A DNA stretch of 23,930 bases, from the NCBI GenBank assembly GCA_000310025.1, contig FN649742.1:1881152-1905081 (forward strand), written 5' to 3'. This stretch comes from Ectocarpus siliculosus. Its lineage: Eukaryota; Sar; Phaeophyceae; Ectocarpales; Ectocarpaceae. The first letter of the stretch is position 1. Every line of letters starts with the position of its first letter. This document shows positions 1 to 12,804 of this stretch, piece by piece. The translations under genes and the position numbers were made by a program. Below the pieces are notes generated by a model. That model searched no databases. It was not told the DNA's origin and worked only from the letters and a program-made list of their open reading frames with translations.

Positions 1-50
1 AAGACCCCCCCCCCCCCACCCCCCCCACCCCCCCTTCCCCCCCACCCCGA
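1..50. other. Homopolymer-rich contig edge
   Basis: Nearly pure C runs with occasional A or T, followed abruptly by normal complex sequence. The opposite end of the window has the same kind of sequence, so I read this as poor base calling at a contig edge rather than biology. Confidence 0.6.
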
Positions 51-194
51 CACAATAAATAGGGCACATTACGGCGACCCTCAAAGGTCTGCCACAGTAG
101 TAGTGGCGGATCAAACCGTAGCCTATGTACACACTGACGAGGCGAGAGAGTCGACAAGGCAGGCATGCGGCGCCTAGGGAGTACTTGCTCTTAC

Positions 195-3077
<2,883 letters not shown>

Positions 3078-3980
3078 TGGATCGCAACGGTCCGCTGGCC
3101 CGCGGCAAGCTGGTAGGTGTTTCCGGCTTGGTTCGGTGTTTTCCTTGTGATGCGCGATCTCTCTCGCAGCTTGCTTCTGGCGTGGGGTTGGCGAGATAGT
3201 TCACACCGAGCAGCTCAGACGAAGATGAACGCGGCAGTTATGTGTGGTCTCCTTCTCCGTCCCCGTTCCTCGCTGATCTCTGCGCGGTGCTGCACCCAAA
3301 TCACACAGCAGACTGCAGAGCGAGAGAGCGAGGGGGTAGGGGCTTCGCAGGTTGATCTTCCCCCGCTAATTTGCAACCGCGGACTCCCCTTGCACTCGCC
3401 GTCTGTTTTGTTTGCTTCATCAGTCATGTGTCACATTTTCACACCACGGTTCGCGACGCTGAGGTGAAGGACAGAGGCAACACCAGGCGACAAGTTCGAT
3501 AAAGCCACACAATACTCATGTGAGTAATATGAATTTGTAGTGTTTTCCTTGGGTGGGAGAGACTCGAGTCGTTGGCCTGAAGCACTTTTTTTTGCGGCCT
3601 GTTTCCGCCATATGGTTGCGCCGCTCCGCCGGGAGGCAAACTTGGACGACGTCTTGACCACCCGTACAGCTGGCAGAATGGACCAGCACTGGGAGAGTGG
3701 AGAGATCAATAAGACATACACCTGAAATATCCACTATAGAATCTTGGACCTGTCCTGTGAAAGCCGAGATAGACCTTCGCGCACATGTACACCTTAAAAC
3801 GCGGCGGAACTTCCTAAACCGCCACACGTACCACGTTCGAACGTCCGGTCTTGAGTCTTTGCTGTCACTACATCCGCACATGTAATGAAATGATGCGCTG
3901 TAGTCCTCACCGCTCTTCAAGCCTCTCTTGGTTTTATTTTCCATTTCTGGACAGGTGTTTTTCTGTTTTTCCTATGTCAG
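3078..3980. other. Spacer upstream of the ArfGAP gene
   Basis: It probably contains the ArfGAP promoter and 5' UTR, on the minus strand. I see no TATA-like element I would defend, and no reading frame with a recognisable domain or paired splice signals. Confidence 0.4.
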
Positions 3981-4474
3981 CGGCCGGAAGCCGCTGTATG
4001 GCGTGCCTCCGAGGAGAATCTTCGTTTCTGCCTTCGACAACGTAAGGCGTTAACCGCTAGCAACAAAGTCCAGGCTTTCGTAGACAAGGTCGGCATCGCA
4101 AACAGGTTTCCTGGCTTGAACGAGGAGGCTCCAGGCGAGAGCACCCTCGCACTGCTGCGGCACAAACGTCTGGCTTGCTTACTATAGCTGTGCCACAAGC
4201 GCGACGAGCAAGGGGTGAGCCAGAACGGAACGGAGAGCGTGAAAGGCAGCGCGGACGCCGCGACCCCGCGCCACGCCAAGGGTTTGGAGGACCGCTCATG
4301 AACCACAAACGCAGTTGAAGCATCAGGTGGCTTGATAGGTACCGCGCTTCGCCTGAAGAGGTGGACGCTGTGCTGTGGGCTGTGGCTATCACGAGATGCG
4401 GTTTGGACATGTGCGGTGGGCCGACCTACCCCCATGGGCGACGCGTCTTCAATCAAGTTCTGACGATGACGTGA
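3981..4474 (+). pseudogene. Degenerate coding-like stretch, family unknown
   Basis: After an acceptor-like CCTATGTCAG, one frame is open from 3981 to a TAG at 4185-4187 and reads like protein (…RKALTASNKVQAFVDK…, LLRHKRLACLL). A second frame then takes over, interrupted by a TGA at 4315-4317. It continues [20 protein letters not shown]…[11 protein letters not shown] to a TGA at 4472-4474. Residue composition suggests an old coding sequence with a frameshift and a nonsense change, perhaps a transposon remnant or a misread exon set. I do not recognise the family. A 190-codon minus-strand frame across the same bases (4549-3977) is Ser/Arg/Ala-rich and looks like a shadow. Confidence 0.25.
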
Positions 4475-6482
4475 GCTCGGGGTAAGGACGTTGTTGAATC
4501 GATTTGAAAGTAGCCCAGCAGGACAATGTCCCTGCACGCATATGTTCAAAACACACAGGTGGCAGCCAACAGAAGACTTTCTGGCAACAGCAGTTAAGCT
4601 ACCACATTATAGTGCAGATCGTAGATGCTGCTCAGGCCCCACGGGTTGGTTATCAGAGAGTGTGCTTAAATCGCGCAAGATCACGTGCCCTTTTGACAGG
4701 AACGGGCCATACAAGTCACTTGCACGTATAGGGGGCTATCTTCTCCAACATAAATCCGGTGGGTGTCATTGTTGAACACGAAGATTCTCGCACGTTTCCG
4801 CGAACCGCGATAATGCTCGCGCGTGGTTTTGTTTTCCATGTCGTGTGCGCGATCACTGAAATACTGTAGTTGCTGTTATTCGCGATGCTACATAGGCGTC
4901 CAGCGGATGCCAACCTTGGCCCAAGTGTGGACTCATTTGGTCGCGTGGCACAAGGAGCAAGAGGAGCAAGTCGACTACGTGCGGCTACAGGGGACAGCGA
5001 AGGAGCCAGAAAGACCGAAACGACAACGAGAGTGTGTGTGTGGAGACACGGGATCAAGCATATACAGGACCAATTCGAGGTCAGGACTTGAGCTGGGGAG
5101 AGCAGATGCAGCCGAGAAGAAGAGGAACGAGATGCCGGAGCGTATAGCGATAATATATGTATGTGGCAGAATATGACGTGCACGTGATGGTTTCTGGTGC
5201 CATTTTTTTTTTCTTAGTGGGACAACCCGCGCTTTTTCTCTCGTGGTTCTCTAGCGATATGGAGGGATTTCATCACTGGGTGCGCATTGCGAAAAAGAAA
5301 GAAAATAAGGTGTATGGGGAGCGCAGTCGAAAGGTGGCCGAGTGCAGTATCCTTGAAGTGAAGGCCATTGCCAGAATCTGGGGCACCACTCTTGCTGTAA
5401 TTTTGTGTGTGTGCTCATGCAAGCAGTACCTTGGCAGACAGCTGACATCCAGCAGAGCACGGTGTACTTTCTTTGAGCGAGGTATGCTCTACTGAGAGAG
5501 AGTCATCGCCGTCAAATTCTTTCTTTGTCAACGCAAGTTAACGGCAGCTTTTCCGGCTTCCTAAATCAGCCCGGAGCACTCAATCACACATTGCTCGCTG
5601 GGCTTGGAGCGCATCGATGCGAGACCAACATCCTCCAACCCGCCTGATCATAGCCGTTGCTCGGAGCTATCGTTCGCTGTCTTGGATGCCGTGGTCTCTC
5701 GCGGGTCATGGTTTGAATCATCGCAACAGGCATGTTCGGGCCTTGTTCGCGTCGTCCGGATTGATATTTTATTTTGATTCCCCACCTGCGCCGTGTAGAG
5801 CCAACCCGGAATCAAAAATCAATCCCCAATTTGGATTTGGATTTTTGGACCCACCATTTGTGGACAAGGGCCACCCTGACCGTTTAGCCTCATCTCCTCC
5901 TTCCCAATTGAACGCATTCACCTTCACCGCCTCCATTTTCACCTGGCGAGGGTGGTCCTTGGGGAACCTGCGTATCAACATCATACAACCAATCAACCTC
6001 CGTGCTCTCGAGGTGTACCCAATCCCGTCCCAATTGGAAGCTTGCGAGGGGTAGCTGGGGGCGACGCCCGAACCTACCTGGAGAACCACCCATCTAACGC
6101 CTACCTACTGTTCGTGGCTCCCGCGAACGACAAGCAAGAGCACCGCCGACCATCTGCAGAGTACATGCTGCCACGGACTGCATCAGCCTGCTGCAAGAAA
6201 AAGAAACATCTAATATGCTACAAATACAGGCACACCCCTGACAAGCGCGAGTTTATCATTCTTTGTGCGTGGGATATGTGCTCCGCGTCAAGCAGTCTTC
6301 CCAAAAACAAGCGGATTGACAGCTCGTTGAAGCATTAGTCCTTCAAAGCAACGCGTACGACCCACATCTCTGACCACTGTTGGACGTGACCGCATGCACT
6401 GATTCCTCTCGTCGCCAAAACTACACAGCAGACACAGATGGTGCTGAAAACACACGTTAATGCTCGACAGGCCTTACGAGGT
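4475..6482. other. Spacer, no gene recognised
   Basis: Several frames of 60-145 codons occur on both strands (for example plus 5617-6054, plus 4823-5176 and minus 6089-5769). None shows a domain, a splice structure or a credible residue composition. Around 5800-5870 there are short repeated TTTGGATTTGG-like words. The stretch just left of 6483 would hold the 3' UTR of the EsV-1-7 gene. Confidence 0.4.
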
Positions 6483-8545
6483 TTATCCGTCCGAGTCCCA
6501 CCAGTAATTTGGCCAAGCAGCACCGGTTAGCACCTTCCTTCGCTTCTGCCCGAGCCCCGTGAAGGGTTCCACCGCCGTAGCTCTAGATGCGTCCTCGGGA
6601 CATGAACCTGCCGTTCCGCCTCTTCCCATCGCACTGCTACTGCGCACGGAAGTCGCAGGTGTCCCAGCGTCATCCCATCCTCTCTTCACACCACCCCCGA
6701 CTGGTGATGATGGCGGCAAGGGTTTTTTGTTGGGGACCTTGGTGCGTTTGCGGTAGCGGCCTACCGTTTCAGTGAGGTCGACCATTTCATTGGAGGCGTT
6801 TTTCGCACAAAACCTTGCCATTTTGCTGGTGCTCAACCGGAAACCGTGGGTTGGCACTCCGGTGCACCCTCGCCTGGTACACCTTTTCCTGCTGCCCACA
6901 TCAGGTACCATCTCCTTCCGAGTGGAGCGTCGAGTCCGTATCTGTCTCTTCCTGATGCCAGCGAAGGTGGCCACCAATCGGTTCTTGTAGCGCTCTGAGC
7001 CGAACTCTGCCTGCTTGCTGCCTTCCATGCCGTACGACTCAGCCACGCTGCCACCTACGTGACGGCACATTTTCTTGGCCTTGAGGTTTACTAGGCCTGC
7101 CGGCGCATGTTGCGCACAAAACATGTACTTCTGGGATTCCTCCGAGCCGTGCGACGCCTCCTTCCCACAACCTGGGTGACTACATCGCTTGGCGAATAGG
7201 CTGAACGCGTCCGCTGTCGCGTGAACCGCACAGCAAATTCTCTTCCTGGACCCCTCCAGGCCGTACGACGGAACCGTGTTGCAACCTGGGTGGCGGCACC
7301 TACCGGACCGGAGGTTCACCATGCCATCTTTGCCGTGGGACGCGCCAAATTGCGGAGTTCTGCTGCCCTTGACGCCATACGCTGGCTTCTTGGTGCAGCC
7401 CGGGTGAGCGCACCTCTTGCTCCTGAGGTCTACCATTCCGTCTAGTGCGTGTTTGGAACAAAAATCTCTCGTGCGGGTCCCATCATTGCCGAAGCGAGCC
7501 GCGGTGTTGCAACCTGATTGACGACACTTTTTGGTTAAAACGCTCACCAGCCCTGCCGGCGCATGCTCCGCACAACATGCTGCCGTGCTGGAACCCCCCA
7601 CGCCGTGCGACGCCGCCTTCCCACAACCTGGGTGACCACACCGCTTGTTATGTAGGAACCTGGTCATGCCCGCTTTCGCGTGATGCACACAGAAAATTCT
7701 CTGCTTGTATCCCTCCAGGCCATACGACGGACACTTGCGCAACTGGGTGGCGGCACTTGCTGGACCGCAGGTTCACCATGCCATTCTTAGCGTGAGGCGC
7801 GCAGAATCGTGCAGTTCTGCTGCCCTTGAAGCCATACGTTGGCTGCTTGGTGCAACCCGGGTGAGCGCACCTCTTGCTCCTGAGGTCGACCATCCCGTCT
7901 GGTGCGTGTTTCACAAAAACCATTTCGTGTGGGTCCTTTCATCACCGAAGCGAGCCAGCGTGGTGCAACCAGATTGATGGCACTTTTTGGACTTAACGTT
8001 CACTAGTCCTGCAGGTTTCCCATGCTTCGCGTAATATGTTGCCTTGTCGGAACCCTCCACGCCATACGTCGGATGCCGTTTGTTGCAAGTTGGATGGGGG
8101 CACGTTCTCACAGCAAAGTTTACCTTTAATTTCATCCGTGCTGTGCTTCGAGCAAAATTCTGCCATCTTTCTGCTGGCAGTCTGAACGCCGAATGTAGCC
8201 TTGAGCCAGCAACCTGGGTGCCTGCAATGCGAACGCGACGGCAGAGATAACGGTGAAGTGGAACTGCGGACAGAAGCTCCGTCTTGCCCCAATGGTTGAG
8301 TCCCAGACTCAGGAACTGGCACGCTGGCAGCGGCAGTATCATCTCCAGCAGCAGAAGAGGCAGCGGTCCCATCTTGGCCAGGAGCGGTGAATGTACCAAA
8401 TCTCACGACGGCGGGACTGGATTCCGGCGCAACGCTCTCTGGCTCCAGCTCTGCTGCTGGTGCCACCGATGCTTGACGTGGGGCAGCTGGAGGAGGAGGA
8501 GGAGGAATGTTCAGATATTCAGAATGAAGTGGATGGAGGAACCGC
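6483..8545 (-). CDS. EsV-1-7 repeat protein, 12 units, frame broken in 5' half
   Basis: Cysteine/histidine-repeat protein of the EsV-1-7 family. The Ectocarpus developmental regulator IMMEDIATE UPRIGHT belongs to this family; the biochemical role is unknown, and zinc binding is an inference from the C/H pattern. Twelve units match C-x4-C-x16-C-x2-H-x12, typically CxHPGC…YG…G…FCxxHAxxGMVDLRxKR. An N-terminal Pro/Ala/Glu-rich leader (8508-8230) precedes them. The C-terminal tail is basic (RKRTKVPNKK, GQKRRKV, nuclear-signal-like) and ends WPNYWWDSDG. From 7742 to the stop at 6483 the frame is uninterrupted (419 codons, including the second half of unit 5). Upstream it is broken near 8119-8130, 7909-7925 and 7733-7748; the second break meets a TGA in the main frame. 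No ATG precedes the leader in frame, so a 5' exon is likely; TTCAACAG before 8545 is a possible acceptor. Units 2, 8 and 11 have lost metal-ligand residues. This is either a decaying gene or one carrying sequencing indels. Confidence 0.85.
6768..8226 (-). repeat. EsV-1-7 tandem array with 4-unit higher-order repeat
   Basis: The first-cysteine codons of units 1-12 start at 8226, 8102, 7982, 7869, 7755, 7640, 7526, 7412, 7298, 7184, 7067 and 6881. The normal period is 114 bp (38 residues). Units 3-6 and 7-10 correspond one to one (CxQSGC, CAHPGCTK, CRHP…PSYGLEG, CxHPGCGKxASHG). The two blocks are exactly 456 bp apart, which indicates duplication of a four-unit block. Units 1 and 12 form a separate end class, with 18 residues between the second and third Cys and a shared KMAxFC motif. 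Confidence 0.85.
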
Positions 8546-9953
8546 CTGTTGAAGTACAGCGCATTACTGCTGTAGGATGTGTGTAGTAATATCGATGCAG
8601 CTGTATGATTGCTGTATGCAATTTGATACGTACATGCGGTGTGACAAGTGACGTTTGGTAGAACGTAACACGTAGCGACGAGTTATAGGGAGGAGGTCGT
8701 AAATGATTTGATTGTTTATCACAAGACTAATTGTAGCGAAATCACGAGGTGTTGCGAGCCCCACCAGGCTCACTCCCAACTATCCCTCTTCTACCGATCT
8801 CCGCAAGTGAGCTAGGCTCCGGTACCACCGGCGGGCAAATAACGAAAGTCCCACTGAGGCAACAATGATACCAACTTCAATCTCGACGACTGCACACAGG
8901 CTTAACCGCTTGCAGACGACCCTTGGGTAAAGGGCACCTCGATACTACAGATTTCTACATCGCCTACTACTAATATGCAGAACTCGGCTGGATGGACGAG
9001 TGCAGAAGAAACCAGGTCCAAAGGCATGAGGGCCTACGTACGGCAATAGCAAAAGGTGTACAGCAGATACACTATGTATGCAAGCCACAAAGGTTGCCCG
9101 CAGTTTTCCAATATGTAGTCTATCGATCAGAAAAATAACTTTGACATCACAGACTATGTAGGACACCGACACTGCTGTGTACATTCATTCGTCCCCGCTT
9201 AAAAGACACACAAAATAAGTAAACTCCCCGCTTTAAGGACACGAAAAATCTCAAAAAGCAGGGTCCCACGCAGATATGAAATATTGGGGGGGTACCCTTT
9301 TCATCAGACGGAACCCCCAAAGTTATGCTGCCGCACACCTGTACTATTGAGTGCAAAATTGTTTTGGTATGTTTGTCTCCTTGGTTCATTATCCGTGAAA
9401 TTATGCTTGGCTTGGTAAAAGTATACCATTCAGTATCTTCGTGGTTGTCATTATGACCTTTGGACAGCGATGGGGTCCCATCTGTTCTCGGCTGTCTTTG
9501 TTTTTCTGGCGCCGCCTGCCGACACTTGTAGGTTCGTTTCATGTACATAGGTTTGCTCCTTTCCTGCTTGGCAGGTAGCCTGTGGCAGAGACGGTGATCG
9601 CTTCAGAGCTACCACGACGGTTGGTTACTTTTTTCGGGGGTGCATCTATCTCTGGGCAAGGCTTTCAACGTGGGGGCGACACCAAAACAATGGAAATTAC
9701 GAAATTACAAACAAACACAAGAGCACTGTTGTTATTAATTACCTCATCCTGCAGCACTATATCGACTGTTGGCGGAAGTAAATGTAGGGGGCGGGGAGTT
9801 ACAATGTATGTCATGGTTCAACAGCGCGAACGACGGGGAAATGCACGGAAGTACGTCCGACTTTCACTCATTACCGCCACGTTGTGATCATACGTTTATG
9901 GTGTTTTCGTTTCGTGCTAGTATGCCTGCCGCCATTGCTCGGCTCTGGACGTA
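8546..9953. other. Spacer between EsV-1-7 gene and first transposon
   Basis: It should hold the 5' end and promoter of the EsV-1-7 gene, on the minus strand. I find no recognisable coding exon. Two adjacent ~31-bp near-repeats starting CCCCGCTTAAAAGACAC and CCCCGCTTTAAGGACAC lie at about 9195-9258. Confidence 0.4.
9195..9258. repeat. Imperfect tandem repeat, 2 x ~31 bp
   Basis: Unit 1 begins CCCCGCTTAAAAGACACACA and unit 2 CCCCGCTTTAAGGACACGAA. Both continue A-rich. Read on the minus strand they encode a repeated FxVSLKRG-like word, which is just the repeat. Confidence 0.55.
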
Positions 9954-10541
9954 CAGTTGGGGCCCGCGAATAAGAAACCTCAATCTCGGGTCGAGGCTCA
10001 AAAGGCGTATTTCTGGAGCAAACACCAGCATCAAGGAGTTATTTTCTAATATTTTGTATGTTCCGGCTGTCGGGTCCTCCTGGTTTTTCTTAAATGACTG
10101 TTTCTTATTGTTAGGCTCTATGGTCTGGCTTTGCCTACCGGTATAACTCAGTTTGTTGTTGTTTCTTACGTTCTCCATAATTTCGACAACCAAATCCATC
10201 CTCCGTGCACCAACGTCTCCAAACGGACAAGTGCGAAGCACAGGTATGGAAGAAACACCTCCTGACGATTCGTCTAACTGGCGCCGCCAAAATACTGGCC
10301 GGGGGCGGTGGGTGTAGGTAGCAGAGTGCGCGTGTGTGTTTCTTATGAGGCACAATGAGCTCCGGTCCCCTAGTTTCTTATCCCTCATGCCTCTGTGGGC
10401 GTGTGTTTCTTATTCGCATGTTTCATATCTTTGCGTCGGTTTTGAGGTGTGTTTCTTTGAGTAGTCAATATTTCATAATGCTAATGAAAAGTTGAAGCTT
10501 TGTTTTTCTAAACATTTTTTCTTAACGGCGGGCCCCAACTG
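9954..10541. mobile_element. Tc1/mariner-like non-autonomous DNA transposon (588 bp)
   Basis: The left end reads CAGTTGGGGCCCGCGAATAA and continues GAAAC. The right end, reverse-complemented, reads CAGTTGGGGCCCGCCGTTAA and continues GAAA. That is 14 identical bases, then three mismatches, then TAAGAAA, or 21 of 24. Both ends are flanked by TA (9952-9953 and 10542-10543), the target of the Tc1/mariner superfamily, and CAGT termini fit that group. Inside, the word TTTCTTA or its complement recurs near 9970, 10105, 10165, 10340, 10372, 10403 and 10518. No frame inside resembles a DDE transposase, so it must have been moved in trans. TA flanks are short evidence alone; the terminal match carries the call. 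Confidence 0.75.
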
Positions 10542-10877
10542 TATGTTACACCTCCTTCGACCCCGGGGACAGCGAGTTATCACCCCCGGAATCTTAAACA
10601 TGACACTTCCCCGCGTTACACAGCTTTCTACTCTCCTAGTTCACATACAGTAGTCCCTCCGCAAAAAAAAAAGTTGAAAAATGTTTGTCAGCCATTGGTC
10701 GAGGGGCTACAGTCCCTCTAAAGAATCGGAGCTCCTTGCCAGACAAAGGGTGACTTGTAGGGTTGGGTCCTGGATCAGTATCTACTGGCAGTATTCCTGT
10801 ACTGGCAGTACTCCTAGTACTGGATTTGAGACCGCCAGTACAGCCAGTACTTGGCCCACTTACGTACGTCCTACACT

Positions 10878-11255
10878 ATGCCTCCTAAACCACATGGAAA
10901 CCCACCGAATTGCGCCGCATCAGAGGGGAGAGGCTGTGAGACGAAGGCACGCACACACAGAGGGAGTTGGGTACAAACGATGGAACAATATATCAGTAGC
11001 AGCAACACGCCCTCTGCAGACCCGGACGGCGGGTCTCAAAATCCCGAAGCCGCCGCTGCCTCGAGCGAACCCGGTGAAGCAGAAGTAGTGGCGGTCGCGC
11101 CACCTCCTGCTGCTGCTGCTGGCCGTCAGCAGCCGCAGCAGAACAAACAGCGCGAGGAGAAGCTGCAACGGGTGAACCGCGAGCTTCGTAAATCAAAGCC
11201 TTTGAGTCGTCTTTGTTGCAGCTGCCACTATGCATTACACGTTGTCGTTGCATGA
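10878..11255 (+). CDS. Small ORF inside the hAT-like element, unknown
   Basis: An open frame from an ATG at 10878 (an earlier ATG is at 10851) runs to 11255, about 125 residues. It is Ala/Pro/Gln/Glu-rich, with a charged QNKQREEKLQRVNRELRKSK segment near the C-terminus that could form a short helix. It shows no BED finger, RNase H-like triad or hAT dimerisation motif. It may be the remnant of a transposase N-terminus or chance. Confidence 0.25.
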   Translation: MPPKPHGNPPNCAASEGRGCETKARTHRGSWVQTMEQYISSSNTPSADPDGGSQNPEAAAASSEPGEAEVVAVAPPPAAAAGRQQPQQNKQREEKLQRVNRELRKSKPLSRLCCSCHYALHVVVA

Positions 11256-11509
11256 GATTGTACGGGTTTGCTCTGCCTTTTTACTTGCGCATTTTCTAGC
11301 ATTACGATTTCCAACTGAAATATTTGTCCATCGCTTCAAGTAACTTGTCAAGTACGGATGGGTTCAAATGAAAAATGCAGTCTACTAGGTTTTCAACTTG
11401 GTTCAACATGTTTCGGAAGCAGCTTGTTCATGAATATGTTCAATACGCTAGCTGTCATGCTGTCATGTGATGAATATCACCGACCAACTTCAAGATATCA
11501 GCCAAAAAT

Positions 11510-11531
11510 CAATAATCAGATCTGATTATTG
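11510..11531. repeat. Perfect 22-bp palindrome
   Basis: The half-site CAATAATCAGA is followed immediately by its exact reverse complement, with no spacer. It lies inside the hAT-like element, away from its termini. It could be a dimeric protein-binding site or a relic of an earlier insertion. Confidence 0.8.
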
Positions 11532-11639
11532 TACCTTTAGTCTCTTCAGTTTTAGTGGTTCACACACGAGTCCGGCACCATCCGAGTGGCCCAAAATCAC
11601 CCAAAAAATATGCTCTAGTGAAGCCAAATCGCGTAAAAA

Positions 11640-11757
11640 CACGCCTCCGGCGGGGCGCCTCCAGCGGGGCCCTCCGGGGGCGCCTCCGGCGGGGCCCCCT
11701 CACCAGCCGGGGGGGGCCGGTGGTCGCGGCTGCGCCGCGGCTTCGCCGCGACACCAG
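11640..11757. repeat. GC-rich repeat block in the hAT-like element
   Basis: Repeated GCCTCCGGCGGGGC-like words (three to four copies) are followed by nested palindromic GCGGCTGCGCCGCGGCTTCG sequence. Composition differs sharply from the AT-rich DNA just upstream (11260-11560), suggesting that the element is composite. Confidence 0.6.
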
Positions 11758-11830
11758 TGTACTGTTTGGACCCAGTGTACGCAGCCAGTACACCTGGTAC
11801 TGGCGCTGGCGCGCCAGTACCCAACCCTAG

Positions 11831-11900
11831 TGACTTGGCTTCAGCATGAAAAGTGTCCCCAAAACACGTGGAGACACCTTTCATACTAAAAGCCAAGTCA
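11831..11900. repeat. 70-nt hairpin next to the hAT insertion
   Basis: Arms of about 31 nt (11831-11861 and 11869-11900) begin TGACTTGGCTT and end AAGCCAAGTCA, with a 7-nt loop. About 27 of 31 positions pair; an 11-bp perfect base is followed by a small bulge and scattered mismatches. The outer end overlaps the right target-site copy of the hAT-like element. It could be a foldback element or an RNA hairpin of pre-miRNA size; the sequence alone does not decide. Confidence 0.6.
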
Positions 11901-12804
11901 GCAATTTTTCCGTTCCAGGCGAGGTACGGCAGTTTTACGACCTACGGGGCACGCGGGTTAGGAGATGTACAGCAAGTCAGAGGCCTAGACTAATGCTGTA
12001 GGAGAGGCATCACACAGCTAAATAGCATATCACACAGCGTACGACCTCAGCCAAGCATGATAGACCAAGGGTTCTCACGTGCGTTGCACACAGCGGAGTC
12101 TAGGGTGACTACAGTGCGGTAAATAGGTACTTGAGTGCTGTGTCCCCAAAGTGTCCCCCTTTGGGCTTCCAGTCTACTGTCTACTATGCATAGGAGGAGG
12201 GTGAAAAGCGGGGGACGACTTCCTATTTTACGTCTACCGCAAAACACATCCAAATCCAGGTTACGACACATTCGCCAACGGTCAGCGTTGGAGGGAAGAA
12301 AAAGTACCATTGGGTAGATAAAAAGAATCACGCCCAAGACACACAACCGCACATCATGGAGTTCGCAACACGAATCATAATAACTGCTGGGAGTTGCCGT
12401 CCTCGCTGAAGACGAGAGAGATCATTCAAAATTCAAAAATGGCAAGCTTGGGGAGAGGACCACCAACCTGTAAGGTTAATCATGAATGTCGCGGGTTGGA
12501 GAACGATCGAGCAATTTTTCTAGCTCCTTGTCTTGTTCCGCGATGCATACACAAGAATGATCCGTCCCTGGGTGTTGCGCTCTGGCCTGCTGCGGTGCTG
12601 GTGTGCTGCTGGCGGCTGCTGGCTGCTCGGCTGCTTACGGGGGGCCCGCAGAGGACAACATACCTCCCCCTAAATTGCAACCCGTTCCTTCGACGGACTC
12701 TCCCTTCGCGAGATGTGCCTCTGATGGGCAACCAGCAACAACAAAAGGCAACAGGCAGAGAGAGGCGGCTTGTGGGATAGGCAAGACGACAGCACCAACG
12801 AAAC
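11901..12804. other. Spacer upstream of NDC1
   Basis: Contains the presumed NDC1 promoter and 5' UTR. A CTG/CTGG-rich stretch occurs at 12590-12635. I see no coding exon that joins the NDC1 model and no other recognisable gene. Confidence 0.4.

Larger units (their letters stand above)
10758..11829. mobile_element. hAT-like non-autonomous DNA transposon (1072 bp)
   Basis: The left terminus is TAGGGTTGGGTCCTGG and the right terminus reverse-complemented is TAGGGTTGGGTACTGG (15 of 16). Both ends are bounded by the identical 8-mer GTGACTTG (10750-10757 and 11830-11837). An 8-bp target duplication with this kind of terminus is the signature of the hAT superfamily. Each end carries about five copies of TACTGG/CCAGTA (10780-10855 and 11755-11820), as expected for subterminal transposase-binding motifs. 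At 1.07 kb it is too short for a full hAT transposase. The only sizeable frame (10851-11255) has no catalytic or BED zinc-finger motif. The intact target duplication implies a fairly recent insertion. Confidence 0.87.

Noticed and set aside
3977-4549. 190-codon minus-strand ORF
   Set aside because: Ser/Arg/Ala-rich with no domain; the plus strand of the same bases reads more like protein.
7911-8399. Separate small gene starting MVHSPLLAKMG
   Set aside because: Its first half is out of frame with EsV-1-7 unit 1 and its second half is units 2-3; it is one piece of the frame-broken EsV-1-7 gene.
9888-10388. 166-codon minus-strand ORF in the Tc1/mariner-like element
   Set aside because: It crosses the transposon's left terminus and has no DDE or helix-turn-helix motif.
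10647-10720. TACAGTAGTCCCTCC and TACAGTCCCTC, resembling pogo/Tigger-type termini
   Set aside because: They are in direct orientation, and I found no inverted partner or matching flanks in the window.
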